The notes: generated by a model not told the origin, from the letters alone. A stretch of DNA of 64,000 bases from Flavisolibacter nicotianae (GCF_003628535.1 NZ_RBCI01000002.1:558001-622000), one strand, 5' to 3'. Positions 7,999-17,349 are shown, counted from the stretch's first letter. Numbers and translations are program-made.

Positions 7999-8400
7999 TT
8001 GGAACCATTAGACGTACTGACGAAAAGGAAGAAGTCTCCAGCCCGGCTAACAAAAGCATCAAAAATTTATAAAACCATCATCAGGGCCATACAGGATAAA
8101 AAGGGCGAGAACATTGTCTCTCTCGACCTGCGTAAAATTCCCGAAGCTGTTGCCGACTTTTTTATCATTTGCGAAGCCAGCAACCAGCCCCAGATCCGGG
8201 CCATCTCCGACGCGGTAGAAGAAGCGGTAAAGAAAAATGTGGGAGAGATTCCCTACCGTCACGAAGGAAAGCAAAATTTGCAATGGGTGCTGATCGATTA
8301 CATCAACGTCGTCGTGCATATCATGAGCTCTGAGTCCCGCAAATTTTACAAACTGGAAGAAATGTGGAGCGATGCGCCATTGGAAGAGCATAATGGCTAG
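7999..8400 (+). CDS. rsfS: Ribosome silencing factor
   Basis: A 133-residue RsfS/DUF143 protein that binds uL14 on the 50S subunit and blocks subunit joining in starvation. Family motifs are clear: SLDLRKIPEAVADFFIICEA (about 41-60) and GEIPYRHEGKQNLQWVLIDY, then the VVVHIM strand near 104. The reading frame begins with TTG at 7999 and has no ATG before the conserved core, so TTG start is inferred. Within 85 bases the divergent birA also starts with TTG. ftsH follows 84 bases later on the same strand, with a promoter-like stretch between. Confidence 0.93.
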   Translation: MEPLDVLTKRKKSPARLTKASKIYKTIIRAIQDKKGENIVSLDLRKIPEAVADFFIICEASNQPQIRAISDAVEEAVKKNVGEIPYRHEGKQNLQWVLIDYINVVVHIMSSESRKFYKLEEMWSDAPLEEHNG

Positions 8401-8484
8401 CCGCTAGTTTTGTTAAATCGGAACATTTGACCGGCAAATCCGCCAAAAATTCATTACTTGCACCGTTTAGAATAAACAGAAGAA

Positions 8485-10566
8485 ATGTCACAAGAGCCAT
8501 ATAAAAACGATAAAAGAAGGACCCTCCCCAAGTTCAACCGGAACACAGGAGACAATGAAAACAATTCGCCCCGCAAAGGGCCCCGTTTCAGCTTTTACTG
8601 GGTCTATGCCATCATTTTTGCCGTCCTGATCGGGCTGCAATTGTTTGGCTCGTTCAACCCCAACGCAGCACAGATCACCCAAAATGATTTTGAAGCCATG
8701 ATCCGGCGCGGCGAGGTTCAGGATTATACCATCATCTCCAACCGCAACCTGGTAAAGGTGCTGCTGAAGAAAGAAACCCTTTCCGACTCAGCACGCAATG
8801 CCATCGGCAAAAACGGCATGACCAGCGAAGGACTGATTGCCACCTTCCGGATAGCCTCGGTGGAATCGTTCAAAGACGATATGCGGGATTTTTATAAATC
8901 CAATCCGCAGATTCAAAAAGTAACCGAAAAAGCCGAAGCGGAAAGCAACTGGTTTACCCCGATCCTGCAAACCATCCTTCCCTTCCTTTTGCTGATCGGC
9001 ATCTGGATCCTGCTCATGCGCAAGATGAGCGGTGGTGCGGCCGGCGGTGGTGGCCCGGGTGGCATTTTCAATATCGGTAAGTCCAAGGCAACCCTGTTCG
9101 ACAAAGGCACACGGGTGAACATCACCTTTGCCGATGTGGCAGGCCTTGACGAAGCCAAAGTAGAAGTGATGGAGATTGTGGACTTTCTCCGCAACCCGAA
9201 AAAATATACCTCGCTGGGCGGTAAAATCCCCAAGGGTGCCCTGCTAGTAGGCCCTCCCGGTACCGGTAAGACCCTGCTGGCAAAAGCCATGGCCGGTGAA
9301 GCCCAGGTGCCATTCTTCAGCCTGAGCGGATCTGACTTTGTGGAAATGTTTGTGGGTGTGGGCGCCAGCCGTGTTCGTGACCTCTTTAAGCAGGCAAGGG
9401 AAAAAGCACCCTGCGTGATCTTCATCGATGAAATTGACGCCATTGGCCGTGCCCGTGGAAAGAATATGATGATGAGCAACGACGAGCGGGAAAGCACGCT
9501 GAACCAGTTGCTGGTGGAAATGGATGGTTTCGGCACCGATACCGGCATTATTGTACTGGCAGCAACCAACCGTCCGGACGTGCTGGATACGGCGTTATTG
9601 CGCCCCGGCCGTTTCGACCGCCAGATCTCCATCGATAAGCCCGACGTGAAAGGCCGTGAAGCAATTTTCAAGGTTCACCTGAAGCCGATCAAGGTGTCAG
9701 AGAAAGTAGACATCCATCGTCTTGCCGAACAAACACCCGGTTTTGCCGGCGCCGACATTGCCAACGTGTGCAACGAAGCGGCCCTGATCGCGGCCCGTAA
9801 AGGCAAACAGGCGGTTGACATGAGTGACTTTCAGGACGCGGTTGACCGTGTGATTGGTGGCCTCGAGAAAAAGAATAAAATCATTTCTCCCGAAGAGAAA
9901 AAAATCATTGCCTACCACGAAGCTGGTCACGCCATTTGCGGCTGGTTCCTGGAGCATGCCTACCCGCTGCTGAAGGTGACCATCGTGCCACGTGGTACGG
10001 CAGCCCTGGGTTATGCACAATACACGCCGAAAGAACAATATCTCTACAACACCGACCAGTTGCAGGACCAGATCTGCATGACACTGGGTGGTCGCGCCTC
10101 GGAAGAAATTTTCTTTGGCAAGATTTCCACCGGTGCGCAAAACGACCTGCAGCAGATTACACGCATCGCTACGGCAATGGTCACGGTCTATGGCATGAGC
10201 AGCAAGGTCGGGAACATCAGCTATTACGATCCGCAAGCCGATAACTCTTTCCAGAAGCCGTATTCGGAAGAGACAGCCCGCATTATCGATGAAGAAGTGC
10301 GCCGCATGATCGACGAGTCGTATGATCGTACCCTGGGGCTGCTACGGGAAAAAAAGCAGGAAGTTGAAAAACTGGCAGAGGCTTTGCTTGAAAAGGAAGT
10401 GCTTTTTCAAAGCGATGTGGAAACGCTGATCGGGCCGCGTCCGTACGAAGAGAAAAAGCCGTTGGACAACGGGCTTGAAGCCCACCCGGATGGCGGCATT
10501 AGTGAAGGTGTACCGCCGTACGATCCGAACGTAACGAACCACCCTAATCACCCGGCCTCGGCATAG
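8485..10566 (+). CDS. ftsH: ATP-dependent zinc metalloprotease FtsH
   Basis: A 693-residue inner-membrane AAA+ protease that extracts and degrades membrane and regulatory proteins. In order: a polar cytoplasmic N-terminus, membrane segment about 36-54, periplasmic region, second membrane segment about 158-178, a Gly-rich linker, AAA domain with Walker A GPPGTGKT (256-263), Walker B VIFIDEID (311-318) and the arginine-finger helix RPGRFDR, then the M41 zinc motif HEAGH (478-482). The tail after residue 640 is acidic and Pro-rich ([13 protein letters not shown]), variable in this family. It is followed after two bases by the LUD-domain gene, so the two are probably co-transcribed. Confidence 0.98.
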   Translation: MSQEPYKNDKRRTLPKFNRNTGDNENNSPRKGPRFSFYWVYAIIFAVLIGLQLFGSFNPNAAQITQNDFEAMIRRGEVQDYTIISNRNLVKVLLKKETLSDSARNAIGKNGMTSEGLIATFRIASVESFKDDMRDFYKSNPQIQKVTEKAEAESNWFTPILQTILPFLLLIGIWILLMRKMSGGAAGGGGPGGIFNIGKSKATLFDKGTRVNITFADVAGLDEAKVEVMEIVDFLRNPKKYTSLGGKIPKGALLVGPPGTGKTLLAKAMAGEAQVPFFSLSGSDFVEMFVGVGASRVRDLFKQAREKAPCVIFIDEIDAIGRARGKNMMMSNDERESTLNQLLVEMDGFGTDTGIIVLAATNRPDVLDTALLRPGRFDRQISIDKPDVKGREAIFKVHLKPIKVSEKVDIHRLAEQTPGFAGADIANVCNEAALIAARKGKQAVDMSDFQDAVDRVIGGLEKKNKIISPEEKKIIAYHEAGHAICGWFLEHAYPLLKVTIVPRGTAALGYAQYTPKEQYLYNTDQLQDQICMTLGGRASEEIFFGKISTGAQNDLQQITRIATAMVTVYGMSSKVGNISYYDPQADNSFQKPYSEETARIIDEEVRRMIDESYDRTLGLLREKKQEVEKLAEALLEKEVLFQSDVETLIGPRPYEEKKPLDNGLEAHPDGGISEGVPPYDPNVTNHPNHPASA

Positions 10567-10568
10567 AA

Positions 10569-11192
10569 ATGAACAAAGCAAGAAACAACATTCTGAATAA
10601 AATACGGATGGCGTTGGCAACCCCAACGCCATTGCCTTTTCCGCAGGCGGAAGGCCGCGAGAACCCCGTGCAGGCTTCCTCGCAGGATTTTGTCGTGGAT
10701 TTTGCAGAGCAGTTTTCGGCGCTGCAGGGCAAGTTTATCTTTTGCCTCGATAAAAACGAGCTGGCGCAAAACCTGCAAAGGCTTTGCGGTCAAAACAAGT
10801 GGACAAAAATTTATTGCGGCGAGAAGCCGCTGCAGTCCTTATTGAATCCGAAAACCCTGCACAATGACATTGCGACCTGCGAAGCGTCGGTGACCAGTTG
10901 CGAAGCCCTGGTGGCCCGAACAGGAAGTATTTTGCTGAGTTCCGCCCAGCAGGGCCGTGTGCCCAGCGTGTATGCGCCGGTGCATGTGTGCATTGCTTCC
11001 ACCTCGCAATTGGTGTACGATATCAAAGACGGGCTGACAAGAGTGAAAGACAAATACAAAGACGCCTTACCATCTTTGCTCACACTGGCCACTGGTCCCA
11101 GTCGCACGGCCGATATTGAAAAAACGCTGGTGGTCGGTGTGCACGGGCCAAAGGAAGTGTATTGCTTTGTGGTTGATGATGGTGCTGCATAG
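10569..11192 (+). CDS. LUD-domain protein (LutC-like)
   Basis: A 207-residue protein related to LutC/YkgG. The diagnostic C-terminal LUD signature ATGPSRTADIEKTLVVGVHG lies at about 177-196, with the upstream core CEALVARTGSILL (about 113-125). In lactate utilisation LutC works with the iron-sulfur proteins LutA and LutB; neither is present here, and the gene instead starts two bases after ftsH. Solitary LUD proteins are common in Bacteroidota and their role is unclear, so I assign the domain but not lactate oxidation. A shared transcript with ftsH is inferred from spacing. Confidence 0.87.
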   Translation: MNKARNNILNKIRMALATPTPLPFPQAEGRENPVQASSQDFVVDFAEQFSALQGKFIFCLDKNELAQNLQRLCGQNKWTKIYCGEKPLQSLLNPKTLHNDIATCEASVTSCEALVARTGSILLSSAQQGRVPSVYAPVHVCIASTSQLVYDIKDGLTRVKDKYKDALPSLLTLATGPSRTADIEKTLVVGVHGPKEVYCFVVDDGAA

Positions 11193-11304
11193 CGCTCCCA
11201 CCATGTGACGAATTTGGTTGAAACGGATTTAGTCCTGCTGCGGAAAATGTCTCTCATTCAACAATTACAAACAAAGCGTTAGCGCAGAATCTTTTGGTGA
11301 TCTC

Positions 11305-12090
11305 ATGCAACTGCCCCCCGATAAAAAAGTTTATTTTCTCTCCGATTTTCACCTTGGCGTACCCACTCCCGGAAAAAGCCGTGAACGCGAAAAACTCATC
11401 GTGCAATTTCTCGACGAAGCGGCGAAAGATGCACACACCATCTTTTTGGTCGGCGATATGTTCGACTTCTGGTTTGAGTACAGCACTGTCGTCCCCCGCG
11501 GCTATGTGCGGCTGCTGGGCAAGCTCGCCGAATTGAGCGATGCCGGTATCCAGCTGCATTTTTTTGTGGGCAATCACGATATGTGGGTGAACAATTACCT
11601 GCAACAGGAGCTGAATATGCCGGTCTATTTCGGTCCGCAGACCTTCACCTTCAACGATTGCCGTTTTTACATTGCCCATGGCGATGGTCTTGGGCCCGGC
11701 GATCATGGCTACAAAGCGCTGAAAAAACTGTTTCGTAGCCCGGTGAGTCAATGGCTGTTTGGTGTTTTGCCACCGGCAATCGGCGTGGGAACCGCCAATT
11801 ATTTCAGCCGCAAAAGCCGCAAGGCCCAGGAGCATGTCGAAGAGTCGTTTCGCGGTGAAGAAAACGAATGGCTGCTCATTTACAGCCGCGGCATTCTGCA
11901 AAAAGAGCACTACGATTTTTTGATTTTCGGTCACCGGCACCTGCCCATCGATTATCGCCTGGGCGCCGGCAGCCGTTACATTAATCTTGGTGAATGGATG
12001 AATTTTCAAACCTATGCCGTCTTCGACGGCAGCTCGCTGGAACTGCGTTCCTATACCGGCAAAAACGATAAAATCTACCGCAAGCCATGA
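11305..12090 (+). CDS. lpxH: UDP-2,3-diacylglucosamine diphosphatase
   Basis: A 261-residue calcineurin-like phosphoesterase. The metallophosphoesterase motifs appear in order: DFHLG (about 14-18), GDMFDFW (about 52-58), GNHD (about 91-94), HGDGLG (about 128-133) and GHRH (about 213-216). This pattern, with DFW after the second motif, matches LpxH, the lipid A step that cleaves UDP-2,3-diacylglucosamine to lipid X and UMP at the inner membrane. Length is near the LpxH norm. The last four bases (ATGA) overlap the start of the next gene, indicating translational coupling. A generic phosphoesterase of the same fold cannot be fully ruled out. Confidence 0.88.
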   Translation: MQLPPDKKVYFLSDFHLGVPTPGKSREREKLIVQFLDEAAKDAHTIFLVGDMFDFWFEYSTVVPRGYVRLLGKLAELSDAGIQLHFFVGNHDMWVNNYLQQELNMPVYFGPQTFTFNDCRFYIAHGDGLGPGDHGYKALKKLFRSPVSQWLFGVLPPAIGVGTANYFSRKSRKAQEHVEESFRGEENEWLLIYSRGILQKEHYDFLIFGHRHLPIDYRLGAGSRYINLGEWMNFQTYAVFDGSSLELRSYTGKNDKIYRKP

Positions 12091-12896
12091 AGTCCTTTTT
12101 CACCTTCCTCTTCCTGGTGGCTGCAACGGTTTCGTTTGCACAAAAGGACAGTTCGTTTTTGCTCGTCAGAACCTACAGCGGTGACATTGCCGCCGTAGCG
12201 ATCGACAACCTGGACAACCTCTATGTTGTTTCGTCCACAGGGCAGTTGAAAAAGTTTAACAGCAGGGGCGATTCAGTCGGTGTCTTCAATGGCCTCCGTG
12301 CATACGGCAAACTCCAAACGGTTGATGTGACCAATCCCTTGCGGCTGCTGCTTTTTTACAAAGACTTTTCCACCGTGGTTATCCTGGACAGGCTGCTCGC
12401 CAGCCGTGCCAGTATCGACCTGCGGCGGCACAACGTGCTGCAGCCGGCAGCAGTTGGGCTTTCGTACGACAACAACATTTGGGTTTTCGACCAGTACGAC
12501 AACAAGCTGAAAAAGCTGGACGAAAGCGGGAACCTGTTGCTGGAAACGCCGGATTTCCGGCAGCTATTTGCAAGTTCCGTGACACCGCAAAAGATCATCA
12601 GCGACAATGGCCTGGTTTACCTTGCCGACAGTGCGCAGGGCCTTTTTGTGTTTGATCATTACGGTACCTACAAACGAACCATTCCCCTCAAAAACGGTGG
12701 CGACCTGGATGTGTGGAGCGGAAAGGTAGTCCGTCTCAGCGACGGTGCCGTTCGGGTGTATAATCCTGATCTTTTTACCGAGCAAGCACGCCGGTTACCG
12801 CCTTCCTTTACGCCTTATCTACACTCGTTCACCACCGGGAATAAGCTGGTGACTTATTCGCAGGACTCACTTCGCATTTACCGGTTTGCCGACTGA
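12087..12896 (+). CDS. Exported protein of unknown function, propeller-like
   Basis: A 269-residue protein with a signal peptide ending near residue 19 (FLFLVAATVSFAQ). The mature part has repeated beta-strand patterns separated by turns, such as IDNLDNLYVVSSTGQLKKFN, LSYDNNIWVFDQYDNKLKKL and DNGLVYLADSAQGLFVFD, resembling NHL/SMP-30-type propeller blades (about 40-residue spacing). No catalytic motif is visible. It overlaps lpxH by four bases (ATGA), so the two are translated from one message; a role in the periplasm linked to lipid A or the outer membrane is possible but unsupported. Fold assignment is inference. Confidence 0.75.
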   Translation: MKSFFTFLFLVAATVSFAQKDSSFLLVRTYSGDIAAVAIDNLDNLYVVSSTGQLKKFNSRGDSVGVFNGLRAYGKLQTVDVTNPLRLLLFYKDFSTVVILDRLLASRASIDLRRHNVLQPAAVGLSYDNNIWVFDQYDNKLKKLDESGNLLLETPDFRQLFASSVTPQKIISDNGLVYLADSAQGLFVFDHYGTYKRTIPLKNGGDLDVWSGKVVRLSDGAVRVYNPDLFTEQARRLPPSFTPYLHSFTTGNKLVTYSQDSLRIYRFAD

Positions 12897-12924
12897 TCTC
12901 GATGACAATTCTGTAAGCGTGGAC

Positions 12925-12957
12925 AGACCTCACGGGTTTTCAAAACCTGTGAGGTCT
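12925..12957. repeat. 33-base near-palindromic intergenic repeat
   Basis: AGACCTCACGGGTTTT and CAAAACCTGTGAGGTCT form an almost perfect hairpin (one G:T pair). It starts 28 bases after the unknown exported protein's stop and could terminate transcription. Palindromes with the core CACAGGTTTT..AAAACCTGTG are, from memory, widespread between Bacteroidota genes; this is the only copy I see here. Confidence 0.7.
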
Positions 12958-13024
12958 TGGCAAAGTTTCCGGAATGAAAACTGTACGGTCGCATTCACTA
13001 ATTTTATCGCAAATCGGACGTGTA

Positions 13025-14101
13025 ATGGATCGGATCTTTTGGGGCAATACGGTAGAAAATTATCTCTGGACGCTGGGTGTTATCCTCTTTGTTTTATTGC
13101 TCAATCGCCTCATCTCAAAATACCTGGCCCGGCTGATTTTCCGGCTGTTTCGCAGGCGGCTTACCGTTCATGATCCAAAGAAGTTTACCGACCTGGTTGT
13201 GCAGCCTCTCGGAATTTTTTTGGTGATCACCGTGTCGATCGTGGCGCTTTACAAACTCCATTATCCTCCACCACTGCAATTCACACTTTACAAATACCCA
13301 CTGCAGCAGGTGCTGCTTTCACTGGCCATTGCTGTGCAGATCCTGGCGTTTACCTGGCTGACGCTGCGGGTCGTTGATTTTATTGCGAGCATCCTGGAGC
13401 ACAAGGCCAATGAAACGCCTTCGCCCGGCGACAACCAGCTGATTGTTTTCTTCCGCGACTTTATCAAGGTGCTCATCGGCGCCATCGGTATCATGCTGAT
13501 GCTGAACCAGGCGTTCAACTACGATGTGTCTTCGCTGCTGACGGGCCTGAGCATCGTGGGAGCGGCACTGGCCCTGGCCTTTCGCGAAAGCCTCGAAAAC
13601 CTCATTGCATCATTCGTGATTTTTTTCGACCGTCCGTTTATGGCCGGCGATTTTGTGAAGGTGCAAAACGTGTCGGGAGTAGTAGAGCGAATCGGGCTGC
13701 GGAGCACACGTGTACGTACAGCCGATAAATCCTATGTGACGGTGCCCAACAAGCAAATGGTGGACAGTATTCTCGATAACATTTCGCGGCGGTCGCATAT
13801 ACGCGGTGAAATTAATTTGAACATTCACCTGCAAACCCCAACGGCCCGAATCAATGAACTGATCATCGAAATCAAAAACTTTCTTTCCACCATCCCGGAA
13901 ATTCAAACGCAAACAGTCCTGTTCAACGATATCAGGATGCAGGCCTACATTGTATTCATTGAATTTTTTACGCCGCCGATCGAGTGGGCACGTTTCACCG
14001 ATATCAAGCAGCGAGTCAATTTTCACATCCTGCAAACGATGGACAAACTGGAGATCAGGATTGCCTCCGAAGGGAAAGAAGCGGCTAGCGGGCCAAAGTA
14101 A
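13025..14101 (+). CDS. MscS-family mechanosensitive ion channel
   Basis: A small-conductance mechanosensitive channel of 358 residues from the start chosen here. Hydrophobic segments lie at about 9-28, 58-78 and 92-120; the pore-lining helix follows, read as LLTGLSIVGAALALAFRESLENL (about 164-186), with the Gly/Ala packing pattern typical of MscS TM3. The beta domain contains RPFMAGDFVKVQNVSGVVERIG, the strongest family mark, then a cytoplasmic alpha-beta domain. Channels of this family release solutes on hypo-osmotic shock. An earlier in-frame ATG at 12974 would add 17 residues that look non-hydrophobic and overlap a promoter-like TAATTTTA, so 13025 is preferred. Confidence 0.9.
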   Translation: MDRIFWGNTVENYLWTLGVILFVLLLNRLISKYLARLIFRLFRRRLTVHDPKKFTDLVVQPLGIFLVITVSIVALYKLHYPPPLQFTLYKYPLQQVLLSLAIAVQILAFTWLTLRVVDFIASILEHKANETPSPGDNQLIVFFRDFIKVLIGAIGIMLMLNQAFNYDVSSLLTGLSIVGAALALAFRESLENLIASFVIFFDRPFMAGDFVKVQNVSGVVERIGLRSTRVRTADKSYVTVPNKQMVDSILDNISRRSHIRGEINLNIHLQTPTARINELIIEIKNFLSTIPEIQTQTVLFNDIRMQAYIVFIEFFTPPIEWARFTDIKQRVNFHILQTMDKLEIRIASEGKEAASGPK

Positions 14102-14111
14102 AGTCGAATAG

Positions 14112-14170
14112 GCAATTGGCAATTAGCAAAGCGTGTACACCCTGGCCCTGACTCATTGCTTATTGCTTGC
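14112..14170. repeat. CAATTG/ATTGC word repeats at the mscS-thioredoxin junction
   Basis: GCAATTGGCAATTAGCAA at 14112-14129 is followed by the roughly complementary CATTGCTTATTGCTTGC at 14154-14170, which overlaps the end of the convergent thioredoxin-like gene. Related words recur at 41018-41037 and 41072-41085. Confidence 0.45.
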
Positions 14171-14680
14171 TGAACCAGCAATCACCTCCGCCAGTTCTTT
14201 TTCCGGCATGCCGATACGGCCATACTCCACTACGCGGCCGATCTCTTTGCCGTTCTTCAGTACGATGAACGTCGGAACGTTAATGATGTTGAAGGTTTCC
14301 GCCAGGTTGAAAAGGGTTTTCTTGTTGCGGTCAACACCCAGCAGCGTAATGCGGTTGGGGGAGAGGCCGGCGGCGTCGGTTGTGGCCAGGAAATTGGGAA
14401 GCAGGTGCTTGGTATCGCCGCACCAGGTACCGCCAAAAATCAAGATGCTTACGCTGTCTTTCACTGCAGCGAATTGTTTCACCACGTCGGGATTGGGTGT
14501 AAAGCTTTTCTGTCCTTCTGCAAACCAGCTGAACGCCGTATCGGTTACGAGGTCTTTGCGGCTGATGAATCCTTTCAGCACTTTTATACCGCTGTTGTCG
14601 CGGCTGATCTCAACCGCCGGCTGTGCATATACTGAAGAGAGCGAAAAGAAGGCAATGATGCAGAGGAGAATCGTTTTCAT
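14153..14680 (-). CDS. Exported thioredoxin-fold protein with a single active-site cysteine
   Basis: A 175-residue protein with a signal peptide ending near residue 19 (SLSSVYAQ). The thioredoxin core lies at about 75-165: strand SILIFGGTWCGDTKHLLP, then NVPTFIVLKNGKEIGRVVEYG with the conserved cis-Pro (VPTF) and the C-terminal Gly. The active site is WCGDT, so the second cysteine of CxxC is replaced and classical dithiol exchange is not expected; a monothiol or binding role is possible. WCGD(S/T) variants are known among Bacteroidota thioredoxin-like proteins (recollection). It converges on mscS and is followed upstream by 248 gene-free bases before the MMPL gene. Confidence 0.85.
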   Translation of the reverse strand: MKTILLCIIAFFSLSSVYAQPAVEISRDNSGIKVLKGFISRKDLVTDTAFSWFAEGQKSFTPNPDVVKQFAAVKDSVSILIFGGTWCGDTKHLLPNFLATTDAAGLSPNRITLLGVDRNKKTLFNLAETFNIINVPTFIVLKNGKEIGRVVEYGRIGMPEKELAEVIAGSASNKQ

Positions 14681-14887
14681 GTTTTTCCTTGTCCTTCAAA
14701 AATAAACGCAATCAGAGAGACGGGTGTTAAAGAGATGCTACAAATTCAAAAAGAAGGACATCCGTAGCCATTTCGGAATTTCCAAACGACGATCTGGAAA
14801 ACCAATCGGCGGATCCCGAAGGCCGTCAGCCCTGAAAAAAACAAGCATGAAATCTTGTTGCAATGCAGCAGTGTCCTGCCAAATTTC

Positions 14888-14923
14888 TTTGAACCGAACC
14901 ACTCCAAACTTCTTCTATCTTCG
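14888..14923 (+). promoter_or_regulatory. Candidate promoter of the MMPL exporter gene
   Basis: TTTG at 14888-14891 and TATCTTCG at 14916-14923 resemble the Bacteroidota -33 and -7 elements (one mismatch in the latter, 24-base spacer). The ATG follows six bases later, implying a nearly leaderless message. Confidence 0.4.
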
Positions 14924-14928
14924 CCCCT

Positions 14929-17349
14929 ATGTGGAAGTCCATTGCCATTGCTGTACTGCGGTTTAAATATGTCCTGCTTTTCCTCCTTGCGCTGCTCACG
15001 GCCTTTTTGGGCTACGAGGCCAGCAAGGTGAAACTGGGCTATGAATTTGCCAAAGCCATTCCCACCGACAATCCCAAGTATCTTGCCTTCGAACGCTTCA
15101 AGCAAACCTTTGGCGACAACGGTGGACTGATGGTGCTGGCCGTGCAGACCGACCGGTTTTTCGACTCGGCTTTCTTCAATGATTTTGTCCAGTTGCAACG
15201 CGACCTGAAAAAGGTCAACGGGATCGAAGGTATTCTTTCCGCGCCGTCGGCGGTGAAACTGGTCCGGGCCGAAGACGCCGAAAAGCTGCAGGCACTTCCC
15301 CTTTTCCCGGACTCCGTGCTGGCGCAGGCGCAAATCGACAGCGGCAAAGCTGCCCTGCTGAACATTCCTTTTTACCGGGGTTTGTTATACAACCTGCAAA
15401 CGCAGACATGGATGATGGCCGTTACGGTCGACAACAAGTTGTTCAACACACCGGAACGCAGCCGTGTGATCGACAGTGTGCTTCGCCTGTGTACGGATTT
15501 TGAAAACAAACATCACATCCAGCTACACAGGAGCGGGCTGCCGCTGATCCGCACCATCCTGAGCGACCGGATCAAAAACGAAATGAAATTCTTCCTCATT
15601 GGATCCGTGGTGCTCTCTGCACTCATTCTCCTCCTGTTTTTCCGTTCGGTGAGTGCGATGCTGCTTTCGCTGGCCGTGGTGGGCATTGGTGTGGTCTGGA
15701 GCGTAGGCTTTTTGCAGTTGATGGGATACAAGATCTCGATCCTGACGGCGTTGATTCCGCCGCTGGTGGTGGTGATCGGGATTCCCAACTGTATTTATTT
15801 CCTGAACAAGTTTCATACAAGCTACCGCGAAACCGGCGACAAGCGGGAAGCGATCATTACGATGATCAGCAAGATGGGGATCGTAACCCTGTTTTGCAAT
15901 ATTGCAGCAGCCATCGGTTTTGCCGTGTTTGCGCTGACAAAAAGCGCCATCCTGAAAGAATTCGGTGCCGTTGCCGGTGTCAATATTTTGGCCCTTTTCT
16001 TTATTTCTCTATTGCTGATCCCGGCGGTGTTAAGCATGCTGCCCGCACCAAAGCCACGTCACATGAAGTACCTCGAAAGTGCCCGCCTGCAGCGATGGCT
16101 GGCCAGGGTGGAAAGGTGGTCGCTTCATCACCAGGCACTCATTTTTGGAATCACGGCGGTCGTACTGGTGGTTTCCATTATCGGTATCACACGGTTGAAA
16201 AGTGTGGGATACATCGTGGATGATGTGCCCAAGAACGATAAGATCTACACCGACCTGAAATTTTTCGAAGAAAATTTTGGTGGTGTCATGCCGCTGGAAG
16301 TGGTGGTGAACACGAAGAAGAAATACGGTGTGACCCGCAGCCTGCAAAACCTTGTAAAGATCGACTCGCTGGTGCAATTCCTTGCGTCGAAAAAATATAT
16401 CGGCAAGCCGCTTACATTGACCGAAGGATTAAAGTTTGCCAAGCAGGCCTTTTTCGAAGGCGACAGTACGTTTTACATCATGCCCGGTGAAAACGACCTG
16501 CTGGCACTGCGGCCCTACCTCTCGCAAAACACCGACAGCACTACAGCCACCACCGACTCGGCAAAGCGGAAACAAAGCTTTACCCGGCTGGTGTCTTCAT
16601 TCATGGACAAAGACCGGCAGCAGGCCCGTATTTCTGTTACGATGAAAGATGTGGGATCGGAGCGACTGCCTTCCATTCTCGACAGCATTCAAATCCGGGC
16701 CGAAGAGATTTTTAACCGCGACAGCATTGACGCATTAACAGCAAGTGCGGCAGTGAAGGCCGAACACAAAGATGACTCGCTGTGGAGCAAGCGAAAGGTC
16801 GATGTGGAGCTGACCGGCGGCTCCGTGACCTTCCTCGAAGGCACACGGTTTATCATCAATGGCCTGAAGGAAAGTATTCTCTGGGCGTTTCTGCTGATTG
16901 CCCTGTGCATGCTCTATCTTTTCCGCTCGTTCCGGATCCTGCTTTGCTCACTCATCCCCAATGTCATTCCCCTGATCATTACCGCAGGCATCATGGGTTG
17001 GGCAGGCGTGCCGCTCAAACCGTCTACCGTACTCGTTTTCAGTGTTGCATTAGGTATCGCCATCGACATTACGATTCGCTTTCTGGTGAATTACAAGCAA
17101 CAGTTGAAAGGAAACGAATCAAACGTACAGAAAACGGTTATTGAAACCATCTACTCCACCGGCTTAAGCATTGTATACACCTCTATCGTTCTCATTGCCG
17201 GCTTTGTTATCTTTTGCTTTAGTGGCTTTGGCGGCACACAGGCGCTGGGCTGGTTGACATCCGTTACACTGGTCACGGCAACCGTTGCCAACCTGGTGTT
17301 GTTACCGGCTTTGCTGCTGCGGGTTTTCAAAGGGCGCCAAAAGTCGTAG
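14929..17349 (+). CDS. MMPL/RND-superfamily exporter
   Basis: An 806-residue inner-membrane protein with the duplicated RND layout: one N-terminal membrane helix (about 9-28), a large periplasmic loop, a block of five hydrophobic segments (about 221-370) including the sterol-sensing-like stretch LIPPLVVVIGIPNCIYFLN, a helix near 406-425, a second loop, and a second five-helix block (about 642-800) with SVALGIAIDITIRFLVNY. MMPL proteins export lipids or hopanoids with proton energy; HpnN-like and Patched-like members share this architecture. No periplasmic adaptor or outer-membrane channel lies beside it, and the substrate cannot be told. It is monocistronic as far as can be seen. Confidence 0.9.
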   Translation: MWKSIAIAVLRFKYVLLFLLALLTAFLGYEASKVKLGYEFAKAIPTDNPKYLAFERFKQTFGDNGGLMVLAVQTDRFFDSAFFNDFVQLQRDLKKVNGIEGILSAPSAVKLVRAEDAEKLQALPLFPDSVLAQAQIDSGKAALLNIPFYRGLLYNLQTQTWMMAVTVDNKLFNTPERSRVIDSVLRLCTDFENKHHIQLHRSGLPLIRTILSDRIKNEMKFFLIGSVVLSALILLLFFRSVSAMLLSLAVVGIGVVWSVGFLQLMGYKISILTALIPPLVVVIGIPNCIYFLNKFHTSYRETGDKREAIITMISKMGIVTLFCNIAAAIGFAVFALTKSAILKEFGAVAGVNILALFFISLLLIPAVLSMLPAPKPRHMKYLESARLQRWLARVERWSLHHQALIFGITAVVLVVSIIGITRLKSVGYIVDDVPKNDKIYTDLKFFEENFGGVMPLEVVVNTKKKYGVTRSLQNLVKIDSLVQFLASKKYIGKPLTLTEGLKFAKQAFFEGDSTFYIMPGENDLLALRPYLSQNTDSTTATTDSAKRKQSFTRLVSSFMDKDRQQARISVTMKDVGSERLPSILDSIQIRAEEIFNRDSIDALTASAAVKAEHKDDSLWSKRKVDVELTGGSVTFLEGTRFIINGLKESILWAFLLIALCMLYLFRSFRILLCSLIPNVIPLIITAGIMGWAGVPLKPSTVLVFSVALGIAIDITIRFLVNYKQQLKGNESNVQKTVIETIYSTGLSIVYTSIVLIAGFVIFCFSGFGGTQALGWLTSVTLVTATVANLVLLPALLLRVFKGRQKS

